Of a DNA stretch of 33,905 nucleotides, positions 33,860 through 33,905 are shown one piece after another (position 1 is the first letter of the stretch; each line of letters starts with the position of its first letter). The notes beneath the pieces are model-generated. The model worked only from the letters and a program-made list of their open reading frames with translations, did not search any database and was not told the origin of the DNA. The translations under genes and the position numbers were made by a program. This DNA is from Candidatus Gaiellasilicea maunaloa. GTDB taxonomy: Bacteria > Actinomycetota > Thermoleophilia > Gaiellales > Gaiellaceae. The stretch is taken from contig JANDLU010000032.1 of the NCBI GenBank assembly GCA_024330215.1, positions 1 to 33,905 of the forward strand. Reading direction: 5' to 3'.

Positions 33860-33905
33860 CCGCCCCGTGTCTGACCGCCCCGTGCCTGACCGCCCCGTGC
33901 CTGAC
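33852..33905 (+). repeat. 15-bp tandem repeat across the tsaD stop
   Basis: Units GTGTCTGACCGCCCC (33852 and 33867) and GTGCCTGACCGCCCC (33882 and, cut by the window edge, 33897). In one frame each unit encodes V-S/P-D-R-P and starts with GTG, so the array could supply several alternative start codons for a following gene that lies outside the window. The repeat continues past the edge. Confidence 0.75.

Noticed and set aside
33852-33905. Possible CRISPR array
   Set aside because: Units are 15 bp and contiguous with no spacers, so this is a simple tandem repeat.

Overview
The window is about 34 kb of GC-rich DNA (roughly 70% G+C) from an actinobacterium. The gene families (a secreted N,N-dimethylformamidase-beta-like protein, DUF1360, DUF2277, DUF2520, paired YeaQ/GlsB-type membrane proteins, ferritin-like proteins with Tat-like signals) and the high rate of leaderless starts fit the deep-branching Thermoleophilia (Gaiellales/Solirubrobacterales). 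That placement is inferred from gene content only. I see no tRNA, rRNA, CRISPR array, integrase or transposase.

Layout. 1-480: packed fragments of three unrelated genes (Der GTPase, a dimethylformamidase-like protein, a lytic transglycosylase). 425-2358: a TetR regulator diverging from an MFS transporter that carries two compensating frameshifts. 2289-5196: GNAT, secreted dimethylformamidase-like protein, DUF1360. 5390-7432: uvrB with a LexA-type box. 7464-8663: a ribbon-helix-helix/MazF toxin-antitoxin pair, DUF2277 and a YeaQ-type protein. 8831-13213: M32 carboxypeptidase, second YeaQ-type protein, metallophosphoesterase, small membrane protein, AI-2E permease. 13246-16969: uvrA with its own LexA-type box, then a PEP-mutase-like enzyme. 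16944-20754: hotdog thioesterase, SnoaL-like protein, a broken ScyD/ScyE-like gene and a heavily decayed BTAD/AfsR-type regulator. 20751-25421: lipoprotein, Yip1-like membrane protein, a DUF2520-panC-panB operon and an alpha/beta hydrolase lacking its nucleophile serine. 25649-29860: ferritin-like protein, GNAT, EncFtn-like protein, FmdB zinc ribbon, LuxR regulator, 4-OT-like tautomerase. 29963-33859: uracil-DNA glycosylase, GrpB remnant, then tsaE-tsaB-rimI-tmrB-like-tsaD. The tsa genes make the N6-threonylcarbamoyl-adenosine modification of tRNA.

Three patterns cut across the genes. (1) About fifteen starts have a TANNNT -10 box ending 6-8 nt before the start codon, so they are probably transcribed without a leader; this also fixes several starts. 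(2) Two intergenic elements of 154-155 bp, each filling the gap between convergent genes, share one three-stem architecture. Parts of their stems differ in sequence but stay paired within each copy, as expected of a structured RNA or palindromic repeat family. (3) A 41-bp promoter segment occurs twice (39/41 identical) ahead of two unrelated genes. The window also has many broken genes (at least seven loci) beside intact core genes. Some damage is single-base and could be assembly error; the internal deletions and joined fragments look like real decay or chimeric assembly.
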